This document shows positions 1 to 5,697 of a DNA stretch of 15,821 nucleotides, piece by piece. Numbering within the stretch: position 1 is the stretch's first letter; every line of letters begins with the position of its first letter. A model generated the notes under the pieces. That model saw only the letters and a program-made list of their open reading frames with translations, ran no database searches and was not told the origin of the DNA. The stretch is from Patescibacteria group bacterium. Lineage in GTDB: Bacteria > Patescibacteriota > Patescibacteriia > Patescibacteriales > GWC2-42-12. The DNA lies in the NCBI GenBank assembly GCA_018827685.1, contig JAHJXD010000024.1, positions 1 to 15,821 of the forward strand, given 5' to 3'. The translations under genes were made by a program, and so were the position numbers.

Positions 1-7
1 GAGTCTT

Positions 8-36
8 TCCCTTCGACAAGCTCAGGGCGACAGGGT
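8..36. repeat. Dispersed palindromic element (CTTCGACAAGCTCAGGG type)
   Basis: The core CCCTTCGACAAGCTCAGGG has complementary ends (CCCT/AGGG) and belongs to a class of short intergenic elements that I recognise from many bacterial genomes, including Patescibacteria. Only one copy is in this window, so the repeat status rests on prior knowledge and not on an internal match. Confidence 0.45.
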
Positions 37-87
37 CAGGGTAAGTAATGCCACCTCGTCTCTGCGCATTCTACCAAGAAAACAAAA

Positions 88-120
88 ATCCCAGTAGAGT
101 ACTTTCTCTCATACTGGGGT
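88..120. repeat. Inverted repeat (hairpin)
   Basis: ATCCCAGTA at 88-96 pairs with TACTGGGGT at 112-120 (nine pairs, one of them G-T) around a 15-base loop. No T-run follows, so it is not a standard terminator. Confidence 0.5.
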
Positions 121-169
121 TGGGGGGAGGAATTCCGCCACGCCCGAGCCGTAGCGAAGCGTTTCCACC

Positions 170-188
170 GTTTGGCGTTAAGCCAAAC
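170..188. repeat. Inverted repeat (hairpin)
   Basis: GTTTGGC at 170-176 and GCCAAAC at 182-188 form a perfect seven-base-pair stem with the five-base loop GTTAA. Confidence 0.55.
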
Positions 189-191
189 ATC

Positions 192-272
192 AAAGCAAAA
201 CAATTTTCAATTCCTTTTAAGAAAAATTTGGCGGACGGGCGATAAAAAATTGAAAGAAAATTGTTTTGCTTT
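192..272. repeat. Long inverted repeat
   Basis: The 16 bases at 192-207 (AAAGCAAAACAATTTT) are the exact reverse complement of 257-272. Pairing continues inward with CAATT (208-212) against AATTG (248-252) if a four-base bulge at 253-256 is allowed. The total is about 21 base pairs around a loop of about 35 bases. This is the longest inverted repeat in the window and could be the arms of a miniature element or a folded RNA. Confidence 0.65.
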
Positions 273-277
273 GCTCG

Positions 278-303
278 CCGAGTTTCGGCGGGCGGAAACT
301 CGG
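278..303. repeat. Inverted repeat (hairpin)
   Basis: CCGAGTTTC at 278-286 and GAAACTCGG at 295-303 form a perfect nine-base-pair stem with an eight-base G-rich loop. The nearest T-run begins about 18 bases later, too far for a typical terminator. Confidence 0.6.
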
Positions 304-330
304 AGCGGAGCTAATCAAGCATTTTTCGTT

Positions 331-366
331 CAAAAAAGGTTCGAGCTTCGTTCAGTAATTGCGACC
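331..366 (+). repeat. 36-base dispersed repeat, copy A
   Basis: This segment matches 4361-4396 at 34 of 36 positions in the same orientation (differences at the 16th and 22nd bases). It begins CAAAAAAGGTTCGAG and ends AGTAATTGCGACC. Both copies lie in gaps between genes. No protein or structural role is evident. Confidence 0.75.
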
Positions 367-522
367 AAGTGAAACATTGCGAATTTTGCGGGCAGTTTGT
401 TTGCTTTCGCTTGCATTTTTCCGTATATTTCGGCACAAAATCAAACGGACGGACAAAATCAAAAATCAGTTTTTTGCCCGCCCTCGCTTTCCGATTCCGA
501 TTTTTCCGCCACCGCCAAATTT

Positions 523-545
523 CGTATTTCGCAAAGCGAAATGCG
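523..545. repeat. Inverted repeat (hairpin)
   Basis: CGTATTTCGC at 523-532 pairs with GCGAAATGCG at 536-545 (ten pairs, one of them G-T) with a three-base AAA loop. It is compact and G+C-capped, but no T-run follows. Confidence 0.55.
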
Positions 546-631
546 CCGCCTAAAAGGATGTTGCCCTTACCCCAACCCACCCGTGCGCACACAACAACAA
601 GGAACCCGTTCTTTCCTAATTTTAACGATCT

Positions 632-659
632 TTGCTAAAATAAAATGGGTAACTATAAT
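632..659 (+). promoter_or_regulatory. Probable serpin promoter (two candidate -10 boxes)
   Basis: A consensus TATAAT lies at 654-659 with a weak -35 (TTGCTA, 632-637) 16 bases upstream, giving a leader of about 39 bases before the serpin start. A second candidate is an extended -10, TGCTAAAAT, at 633-641, the same nine bases as the inferred murA -10. Either could be used. The ribosome-binding site is probably AGGA at 692-695, nine bases before the ATG. Confidence 0.5.
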
Positions 660-704
660 TAAAGGTCGCAGTCAAAAAATAACTAACTAATAGGACAATA
701 AATT

Positions 705-1964
705 ATGAGCAAAAAATTTTTACTAACTGGGGGAATAATTCTATTTGCAGGTATAGCTACTGCGGCAGCATTGTTTCTTTTTCCATATGAACCAAAGCAA
801 CCACCAAAAGCAGATGATACAGGTTCTACATCGCAAGGCGTTCAAGAAGTAGTTAATGCAAATAACAAATTTACTTTTAATTTATATTCTGAATTGAAAA
901 AATCCGAAAGCGGAAATATTTTCTATTCTCCTTACAGCATTTCCGCCGCTCTTACAATGACCTATGAAGGTGCAAAAGGACAAACGGCAGATGAAATGAA
1001 ATCCGTTTTTCATTTCCCGGAAATCAGTACATTAAGACCAAATTTTGCTGCAATTTATAATAAAATTAATAAAGGAGCTAAAGATTACGAATTGAGAACT
1101 GGAAATGCTCTATGGGTTCAACAAAATTATCCTCTTCTTGAAGATTATACAAATAGGGTTGAAAAATATTATGGTGGAAAAGCAGCAAATTTGGATTTCG
1201 CCAAAGAAACCGAAAAATCAAGACAAACAATCAATAGTTTTATTGAAGAACAGACAAATAATAAAATTAAAGATTTAATTCCGTCAGGAGTTTTAAATTC
1301 ATTGACAAGATTAGTTCTCACAAATGCCATCTATTTTAAGGGAACCTGGGAATGGGAATTTGATAAATCTAATACGCGTGAACAGGATTTTAAAATAACT
1401 CCCAGCAATGTTGTAAAAACTCCGATGATGTATATGAAACCAAAAAAAGCAAGATTTAATTATTCTGATTTAGAAGATTTGCAAATTCTAGAACTGCCCT
1501 ATAAGGGCGGGAAAATTTCTATGTTAATTCTTTTACCCACAGAAAATCTTGATAGTATTGAACCAGCTTTAACAGCAGAAAAACTTTCTGAATATAAGAG
1601 CCAAATGCAAGAAACAAAATTAGATGCAATCTACCTTCCGAAATTTGAATTTGACACAAAATATACTTTGAATGAAAATCTGAAAGCTTTGGGAATGCCA
1701 ACCGCATTTGATCTATCTTCGGCAGATTTTTCAGGAATGACTACAACAGAAAAAATTTGGATTGATTTTGTAATTCATCAAGCTTATGTCAAAGTTGATG
1801 AAAAAGGAACAGAAGCAGCGGCCGCAACTGCTGTTTCTGGAATGATTGGAAGTGCTATGCCGAGAAATGTATTCAAAGCAGACCACCCATTCATATTCTT
1901 GATTCAAGAAAAAGATACCGGAAACATTTTATTCCTAGGTAGAGTTGTTAATCCAACTCTGTAG
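705..1964 (+). CDS. Membrane-anchored serpin (serine/cysteine protease inhibitor)
   Basis: A 419-residue serpin, close to normal family length plus an N-terminal anchor. Residues about 5-27 form one hydrophobic segment with no lipobox cysteine, followed by a polar linker to about residue 50. The serpin fold is unmistakable: NIFYSPYSISAALTMTYEGA near the start, LTNAIYFKGTWEWEF in the middle, and HPFIFLIQEKDTGNILFLGR near the end. The reactive-loop hinge is EKGTEAAAATAV (residues 366-377), rich in small side chains as in inhibitory serpins. The bait region that follows, SGMIGSAMPRN, places P1 near Gly382-Ser383 by simple counting from P17, though the loop is about two residues longer than that of alpha-1-antitrypsin. 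It probably inhibits by covalent trapping outside the cytoplasmic membrane. The codons favour GCA, ACA and GGA more than the ABC operon does, which hints at transfer. The ATG has AGGA nine bases upstream. Confidence 0.95.
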   Translation: MSKKFLLTGGIILFAGIATAAALFLFPYEPKQPPKADDTGSTSQGVQEVVNANNKFTFNLYSELKKSESGNIFYSPYSISAALTMTYEGAKGQTADEMKSVFHFPEISTLRPNFAAIYNKINKGAKDYELRTGNALWVQQNYPLLEDYTNRVEKYYGGKAANLDFAKETEKSRQTINSFIEEQTNNKIKDLIPSGVLNSLTRLVLTNAIYFKGTWEWEFDKSNTREQDFKITPSNVVKTPMMYMKPKKARFNYSDLEDLQILELPYKGGKISMLILLPTENLDSIEPALTAEKLSEYKSQMQETKLDAIYLPKFEFDTKYTLNENLKALGMPTAFDLSSADFSGMTTTEKIWIDFVIHQAYVKVDEKGTEAAAATAVSGMIGSAMPRNVFKADHPFIFLIQEKDTGNILFLGRVVNPTL

Positions 1965-1970
1965 GTCTGA

Positions 1971-2207
1971 AGCGAAGCGGATTTAGCCGAATTTGTGAAT
2001 TTGCAAAAGACCAAAGCAAATAGCGAAAATTTGTGGAGCCTGGATGTTAAAAACATTAATCAGAAAACCTTTGATTTATCGGTGAAAAATCCGGGCAAGG
2101 GCGGAGAAGTGGTTTTGCGTAAGCCTGGGGAGATTTTGGAGAAGATGAAAAACTTGGATGAGGAGAGTGCCGTCGCCATGGCAAATATTTTTAAATTTAT
2201 TAAATAA
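1971..2207 (+). pseudogene. Fragment of type I restriction-modification methylase (HsdM C-terminus)
   Basis: The frame opens just after an in-frame TGA at 1968-1970, only a few bases past the serpin stop. It ends at TAA 2205-2207. It reads through segments typical of the last part of HsdM: a WSLDVKNI-like strand, YDLS-type DLSVKNPGKGG, then PGEILEKMKNLDEESAVAM, which matches the usual end with a glutamate-rich helix and an Asp-Glu-Glu-Ser-Ala motif. Nothing of the methyltransferase catalytic domain (NPPY/F motif) or of hsdS and hsdR is present. A GTG at 1995 could start a 70-residue peptide, but a separate function is unlikely. I read it as the stump of a restriction locus replaced or disrupted on its upstream side. 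The family call is from memory of the motif. Confidence 0.6.
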
Positions 2208-2214
2208 CATCTAT

Positions 2215-2709
2215 ATGCTAAAAAAAATAGTTAAAAAAGAAAAAAATTCGGGAAATCCTAAATGCGGTCTTTGCGGCAAAAAAAAGAAACCAAGATATAA
2301 AACAGAATGCTGTGGTAATTGGATTTGCAACGACGAGGGAGATTATGTTTTATTTTCATATTCCAGAAAACATTGTTCCAGAAATCATCGGCGTTTTACA
2401 TTGTGCGGGTACCACCACACGGAAAATCATGGCGGTGACTGGAAAACCTGCGAGGAGTGCTATAAAGATTTTGCGCATGAGCTTGAGATGTATGTCTGGT
2501 ATGGCACCAATGAGTATAATTTTGAAGGTTTGCCAAACCCGCCGGAATTTAAACCGACTTATTGCTCTAAATGCGACAAAAGAATCGTGCTGCCTGATGG
2601 CGGGTTTTCAATGCTCTGTGAGGTGTATCGCTGTGACGAGTGCGGAATCAGTCCGGCCGAACGCGAGAAAATAATTAAGGATTATAACCGAAGAAATAAA
2701 ACTGACTAA
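2215..2709 (+). CDS. Small cysteine/histidine-rich protein, probably zinc-binding
   Basis: 164 residues from the ATG at 2215. A longer frame exists upstream but would overlap the HsdM fragment and lacks family character. The N-terminal lysine-rich leader is followed by many likely metal ligands: CGLC (17-20), CC (32-33), C38, HC (53-54), H58, C64, HH (67-68), H72, and CEEC (79-82). A second ribbon near the end has CSKC (117-120), C135 and CDEC (140-143). The central YGTNEYNFEGLPNPPEF segment resembles conserved zinc-ribbon hypothetical proteins, some of which I associate with plasmid pRiA4b ORF-3-type accessory genes; that link is tentative. No membrane segment or enzyme motif is seen. It starts eight bases after the HsdM stump with no clear Shine-Dalgarno site. 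Function unknown; nucleic-acid or protein binding is a guess. Confidence 0.8.
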   Translation: MLKKIVKKEKNSGNPKCGLCGKKKKPRYKTECCGNWICNDEGDYVLFSYSRKHCSRNHRRFTLCGYHHTENHGGDWKTCEECYKDFAHELEMYVWYGTNEYNFEGLPNPPEFKPTYCSKCDKRIVLPDGGFSMLCEVYRCDECGISPAEREKIIKDYNRRNKTD

Positions 2710-2747
2710 ACGCAGTGAATATTAAAGAAAATTTAAGTCAATTTATA

Positions 2748-2799
2748 GGAAAATCCCCCTAACCCCCTTTGTTAAAAGGGGGCAAAATGCGGGAATGAC
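2748..2799. repeat. Dispersed repeat with CCCCCTAACCCCC and hairpin, copy A
   Basis: It begins GGAAAATCCCCCTAACCCCC and ends CAAAATGCGGGAATGAC. Inside, CCCCCTTT (2763-2770) and AAAGGGGG (2775-2782) form an eight-base-pair hairpin with a GTTA loop. It shares start, end and hairpin plan with 5515-5564; only the hairpin centre differs, by a few bases, and pairing is kept. No T-run follows. Confidence 0.8.
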
Positions 2800-2831
2800 A
2801 AAAGGGGAGGCAGTAAAACAAGAGAATGGCT

Positions 2832-2848
2832 TATAATTTGCCTATAAT
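2832..2848 (+). promoter_or_regulatory. Two TATAAT boxes in tandem
   Basis: TATAAT occurs at 2832-2837 and again at 2843-2848, eleven bases apart, upstream of the main ATPase promoter. Neither has an obvious -35. They may be weak extra promoters or simply A+T-rich spacer. Confidence 0.3.
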
Positions 2849-2866
2849 TAGATGATAAAGTGTTAT

Positions 2867-2917
2867 TTGACAACACCTGCAATGTATAATATACTACAAA
2901 CATACGATTGTAGTATA
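2867..2917 (+). promoter_or_regulatory. Strong promoter with overlapping operator-like inverted repeat
   Basis: A perfect -35 TTGACA (2867-2872) is followed 17 bases later by TATACT (2890-2895). The predicted transcript start is near 2902, 27 bases before the ATPase ATG. A perfect ten-base-pair inverted repeat, TATACTACAA (2890-2899) and TTGTAGTATA (2908-2917), with an eight-base spacer covers the -10 box and the start point. That is the classic position for a repressor operator. No dedicated regulator gene lies in the window. A further TATAAT at 2885-2890 is too close to TTGACA to pair with it. Confidence 0.65.
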
Positions 2918-2928
2918 ACTTAATATAT

Positions 2929-4353
2929 ATGAATCAAGATTTAATACAATATTTGCAGAAGCAAATTTTAACCACCGACGATCGGTTAAAGCATTTTACG
3001 CACAGTTTAAACGGGGAAAGATATCCCCAGCGTTTTTTATATGTGAAATTACAAAAATATATAAGTGATTTTCTGAATAAAAAATCACCTAACAGAATGG
3101 TGGTTATCCCCGGATTCAGAGGTGTTGGAAAAACGACTCTTATGGCTCAAATTTGCTCGGAATTTAAAAAGAGGGATCTCCAAGTTCTTTTTTTATCGGT
3201 AGAGGATTTAAGAAATTATTTCGATGTCGGCATAAACGAGATTATGTCGGCTTACGAAAAAATAATTGGTGAAAATTTAGAAAGTGTTAAGAAACCGATA
3301 CTAATATTTTTTGATGAAGTTCAAACAGATCCTAAGTGGGCGATTACGCTAAAATCTTTATTCGAGAGAACCAGTAATATTTTTTTCTGTTCAACCGGAT
3401 CTTCGGCAATTGTTTTGCAGTCAACGCCCAACATCGCTCGACGAGCAATTTTTGAACCGATGACCCCGATGTGCTTTGGCGAGTATCAGATGATTAAAAA
3501 TAAAATTTATCCGACGCCAGGATTAAAGGATAAAATCAGGCAAGCGATTTATTTCTCGGAAACTGCTGAAGATGTTTATAATAATCTTTCCGCCCTGGAA
3601 GGTCAAATTAATGGATATTGGTCGAAAATAGATAGGAATGATATTAAAAAATATTTATCATACGGAACATTTCCCTTTGCCCTGGTAATGCCGGATGAAA
3701 TTTCCATTTACAATAATATATCTTTACTGCTTGATAAAATTATTAAACAAGATATGCCAATTTTAGGCAGCTTTGATCAAGATACGCTCGGAGCTGTAAA
3801 AAGGATAATATTCGCGATAGCTGAAAATGACGTGACAAGTTTAAGCACCCTGGCGGATAAATTTAATATTAATCGTTTGACGATTGCTAATATTTTTGAT
3901 GTTTTGGAAAAAGCTGAGCTTTTAGTTAAGATTCCGCCTCACGGATCAAATATGACAATTGCTAACAAGCCTAATAAATATTTGTTTATGAGTCCAGCGA
4001 TTAGGATGTCATTTTTTTATTTTACCGGCAATGAAAATACTTATTTAACCAGACAAGGTAAACTGTTGGAAGATTCTATAGGCGCTCATCTTTATAGGGA
4101 ATTTATTTTAAGGAGCGATGGTATTATTCGCTATGATAGCGCTCAGGCAGGAGCAGACTTTATTTTGCAAATAGGAAATACTAAAAAAATTGTTGTAGAG
4201 GTTGGCCTTGGCAGTAAAGACAAAAAACAAGTTATAAATACTATGCGTAAAATCAAATCCGATTACGGCATTATTTTTTCTAACTCTGAAAGAAAATTTG
4301 ATAAAGAGACTAATATAGTTTCAATTCCGCTTGATTATTATTTTTTGATGTAA
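2929..4353 (+). CDS. Stand-alone P-loop ATPase, AAA_14/DUF4143-like
   Basis: 474 residues. The Walker A motif GFRGVGKTT is at 62-70 and Walker B ILIFFDEVQ ends with Asp129-Glu130. A sensor-like CSTGSSA segment follows, as in AAA_14 ATPases. The middle, about residues 270-340, looks like a winged helix (SLSTLADKFNINRLTIANIFDVLEKAELLVKI, split here by eye), typical of DUF4143-type proteins. The C-terminus about 385-470 resembles a PD-(D/E)xK nuclease-like fold: GADFIL with Asp410, then IVVEVGLG with Glu424. The lysine expected two residues after the glutamate is replaced by Gly426, so nuclease activity is doubtful. Families like this are common, often transferred, and lack a firmly known role; defence, plasmid-type or membrane-linked roles have been suspected. 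The ATG sits behind a strong promoter with an operator-like repeat. No Shine-Dalgarno site is seen. Confidence 0.88.
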   Translation: MNQDLIQYLQKQILTTDDRLKHFTHSLNGERYPQRFLYVKLQKYISDFLNKKSPNRMVVIPGFRGVGKTTLMAQICSEFKKRDLQVLFLSVEDLRNYFDVGINEIMSAYEKIIGENLESVKKPILIFFDEVQTDPKWAITLKSLFERTSNIFFCSTGSSAIVLQSTPNIARRAIFEPMTPMCFGEYQMIKNKIYPTPGLKDKIRQAIYFSETAEDVYNNLSALEGQINGYWSKIDRNDIKKYLSYGTFPFALVMPDEISIYNNISLLLDKIIKQDMPILGSFDQDTLGAVKRIIFAIAENDVTSLSTLADKFNINRLTIANIFDVLEKAELLVKIPPHGSNMTIANKPNKYLFMSPAIRMSFFYFTGNENTYLTRQGKLLEDSIGAHLYREFILRSDGIIRYDSAQAGADFILQIGNTKKIVVEVGLGSKDKKQVINTMRKIKSDYGIIFSNSERKFDKETNIVSIPLDYYFLM

Positions 4354-4360
4354 GGATAAT

Positions 4361-4396
4361 CAAAAAAGGTTCGAGTTTCGTCCAGTAATTGCGACC
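4361..4396 (+). repeat. 36-base dispersed repeat, copy B
   Basis: Copy of 331-366 with two differences, same orientation, beginning seven bases after the ATPase stop codon. The 91-base gap it lies in also has a seven-base-pair A+T hairpin (4425-4441) and a possible -10 TAAAAT (4430-4435) just before the hydrolase start. Confidence 0.75.
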
Positions 4397-4444
4397 GAAG
4401 GTCCTGCGAACAAATACATTATCAAGTTTTAAAATAAAACTAAT

Positions 4445-5341
4445 ATGAAAACAAGCAAACCCGAATTTATAGAATTTCAAACCAAAGATGGATTAACTTT
4501 ACCCGGACTTCTATATCGAACCCGCGGAAAATCTGTTGTTATTTACTTACACGGCAACGGCAGCTCGTCCATCTTTTATGACGCTGCTAAAAATCATACG
4601 CTTGCTCCTGCGTTAGCAAAGAAAAATATTTCGATTTTCTATTTTAACAATCGTGGCGCCCATATTATCAAAAAATTGTATGTGAGGCGCGGAAAAAAAG
4701 AAGAGCGAAAGCGTTTCGGAATGGCGTATGAGAAAATTAAGGATTGCATTGTAGATATTGACAGTGCTATTTATTTTCTGAAAAAACAGGGTTATCGCAG
4801 ATTTTATCTTGCCGGCGCTTCAACTGGCGCGAATAAAATTTGTGTTTATAACTTTTATAAACCAAAAAACGATGTCGAAAAATACATTCTTCTTTGCGGT
4901 GGCGACGATACTGGCATTTATTTCGATATGCTCGGCAAACAAAAATTTTGGAAACTGCTATCCGAGGCGAAGAAAAAAATCAAAGCGAAGCGAGGAGAAG
5001 AAATTATAAAAGAAATGTTGCCTGATAACTTTTTCTCCTACATTGGATTTTTCGACATCGCAAACCCCGATGGAGATTACAATATATTTCCGTTCTACGA
5101 GGTTCTGCGCAAAGTAGAGCTATCAACAAAACCACTTTTTAGGTACTTCGAGTCAATCAAGAAGCCAACACTGGTTATTTATGGAGACCAAGACGAATAT
5201 GCATGGGGCAATGTATTTAAAATTGTGAAGATACTAAAAAATCACCAGCCAAAGCTGGATTACCGAATTATTAAAGGCGCAGACCATGGTTTTAAAAACC
5301 ACGAGGAAGAATTAGCCAAAACGATAGCTGATTGGTTATAA
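4445..5341 (+). CDS. Alpha/beta-fold hydrolase (serine esterase/acylhydrolase-like)
   Basis: 298 residues, a full single-domain alpha/beta hydrolase without signal peptide or membrane segment, so probably cytoplasmic. Strand-loop YLHGNGSS (residues 34-41) supplies the oxyanion hole. The nucleophile elbow is GASTG with Ser126. The acid is probably Asp248 or Asp250 in VIYGDQDEY, and the base is His281 in GADHGF. FNNRG at 67-71 is the conserved segment seen in peptidase- or esterase-like members and in DUF1749-type proteins. A lysine/arginine-rich insert follows (about 76-92). The substrate cannot be read from sequence. It stands alone, 91 bases after the ATPase gene, so co-transcription is possible but not shown. 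Confidence 0.9.
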   Translation: MKTSKPEFIEFQTKDGLTLPGLLYRTRGKSVVIYLHGNGSSSIFYDAAKNHTLAPALAKKNISIFYFNNRGAHIIKKLYVRRGKKEERKRFGMAYEKIKDCIVDIDSAIYFLKKQGYRRFYLAGASTGANKICVYNFYKPKNDVEKYILLCGGDDTGIYFDMLGKQKFWKLLSEAKKKIKAKRGEEIIKEMLPDNFFSYIGFFDIANPDGDYNIFPFYEVLRKVELSTKPLFRYFESIKKPTLVIYGDQDEYAWGNVFKIVKILKNHQPKLDYRIIKGADHGFKNHEEELAKTIADWL

Positions 5342-5480
5342 TTTAGGCGGCGTCAGACCGTCCGAAAACTAAATCATATTTTTACGAATTCCTTTTTTGC
5401 CCGCCGTGCCTTTGAATTTAGGGCGTGAATAGGCCTTGGAAAAATTTTAGATAAAAATTTACCGAAATTTGGAAATTTAT

Positions 5481-5499
5481 GCCCAATATGGCATTGGGC
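5481..5499. repeat. Inverted repeat (hairpin)
   Basis: GCCCAAT (5481-5487) and ATTGGGC (5493-5499) form a perfect seven-base-pair stem with loop ATGGC. It lies about 140 bases after the hydrolase stop and has no T-run, so terminator function is doubtful. Confidence 0.5.
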
Positions 5500-5514
5500 C
5501 ACAGTCCCTTTATG

Positions 5515-5564
5515 GGAAAATCCCCCTAACCCCCTTTATCAAGGGGGCAAAATGCGGGAATGAC
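5515..5564. repeat. Dispersed repeat with CCCCCTAACCCCC and hairpin, copy B
   Basis: Second copy of the 2748-2799 element. The hairpin is CCCCCTT (5530-5536) with AAGGGGG (5541-5547) and loop TATC. It keeps the GGAAAATCC start and the GCGGGAATGAC end of copy A. Confidence 0.8.
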
Positions 5565-5578
5565 GAATAAAAAGGAAA

Positions 5579-5607
5579 TGGATTGCGGGTCAAGCCCGCA
5601 ATGACAA
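5579..5607. repeat. 29-base REP-like palindrome, copy A
   Basis: Identical over 29 bases to 8944-8972. ATTGCGGG (5582-5589) and CCCGCAAT (5595-5602) pair around TCAAG. Elements built on this GGGTCAAGCCC palindrome are widespread between genes in many bacteria. Confidence 0.8.
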
Positions 5608-5612
5608 AGTGG

Positions 5613-5666
5613 TAGATGTTTAAAATGTCAACATCTATAGTCGGTAATTTGATTCGGTAATATTGA
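5613..5666 (+). promoter_or_regulatory. Operator-like inverted repeat and tandem repeat before the ABC operon
   Basis: TAGATGTT (5613-5620) and AACATCTA (5630-5637) are a perfect eight-base-pair inverted repeat with a nine-base spacer. Two direct copies of TCGGTAAT begin at 5641 and 5654 and run into the -35 box. The placement suits a regulator binding upstream of the promoter; no regulator gene is nearby. Confidence 0.45.
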
Positions 5667-5691
5667 TTCTTATTTATGGTTATGTTAAGAT
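5663..5691 (+). promoter_or_regulatory. Promoter of the ABC operon, probably leaderless
   Basis: -35 TTGATT (5663-5668), a 17-base spacer, then -10 TAAGAT (5686-5691) with an upstream TG (5683-5684) that makes an extended -10. Counting seven bases past the -10 puts transcript start at 5698, the A of the ATG. No ribosome-binding site is present, which agrees with leaderless translation. Confidence 0.6.
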
Positions 5692-5697
5692 ATTTTT

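Larger units (their letters stand above)
1..630. other. Repeat-rich region without a convincing gene
   Basis: No reading frame here looks like a real protein. The open frames are short, overlap on both strands and have low-complexity compositions. The stretch carries many inverted repeats (88-120, 170-188, 192-272, 278-303, 523-545), a dispersed element at its left end and a repeat copy at 331-366 that recurs at 4361-4396. G+C is locally higher and patchy compared with the flanking genes. It could be a pile-up of short repeats, a decayed gene, or a structured RNA; the sequence alone does not decide. Confidence 0.6.
5342..5662. other. Intergenic gap filled with repeats and regulatory signals
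   Basis: The gap between the hydrolase and the ABC operon has no gene. It holds a hairpin at 5481-5499, repeat copies at 5515-5564 and 5579-5607, an inverted repeat at 5613-5637 and a tandem repeat at 5641-5666. A 13-base match, TTTTTTGCCCGCC, is shared by 5393-5405 and 470-482. Confidence 0.6.

Noticed and set aside
48..245. Small plus-strand open frame in the left repeat region
   Set aside because: It crosses two hairpins, has no ribosome-binding site and shows no protein-like composition.
311..592. Open frame on the minus strand of 93 codons
   Set aside because: It runs through the repeat copy at 331-366 and two-sided low-complexity sequence, has no recognisable family and overlaps equally long frames on the other strand.
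2158..2214. Longer start for the zinc-binding protein
   Set aside because: It would overlap the HsdM fragment by about 50 bases in another frame and adds residues that do not fit the family start.
2763..2782. Strong hairpin as a terminator for the zinc-protein gene
   Set aside because: No T-run follows on either strand, and the same hairpin recurs as part of a dispersed repeat.
5515..5607. CRISPR-like array from the clustered repeats
   Set aside because: The neighbouring repeats differ from each other, spacing is irregular and no cas gene is present.
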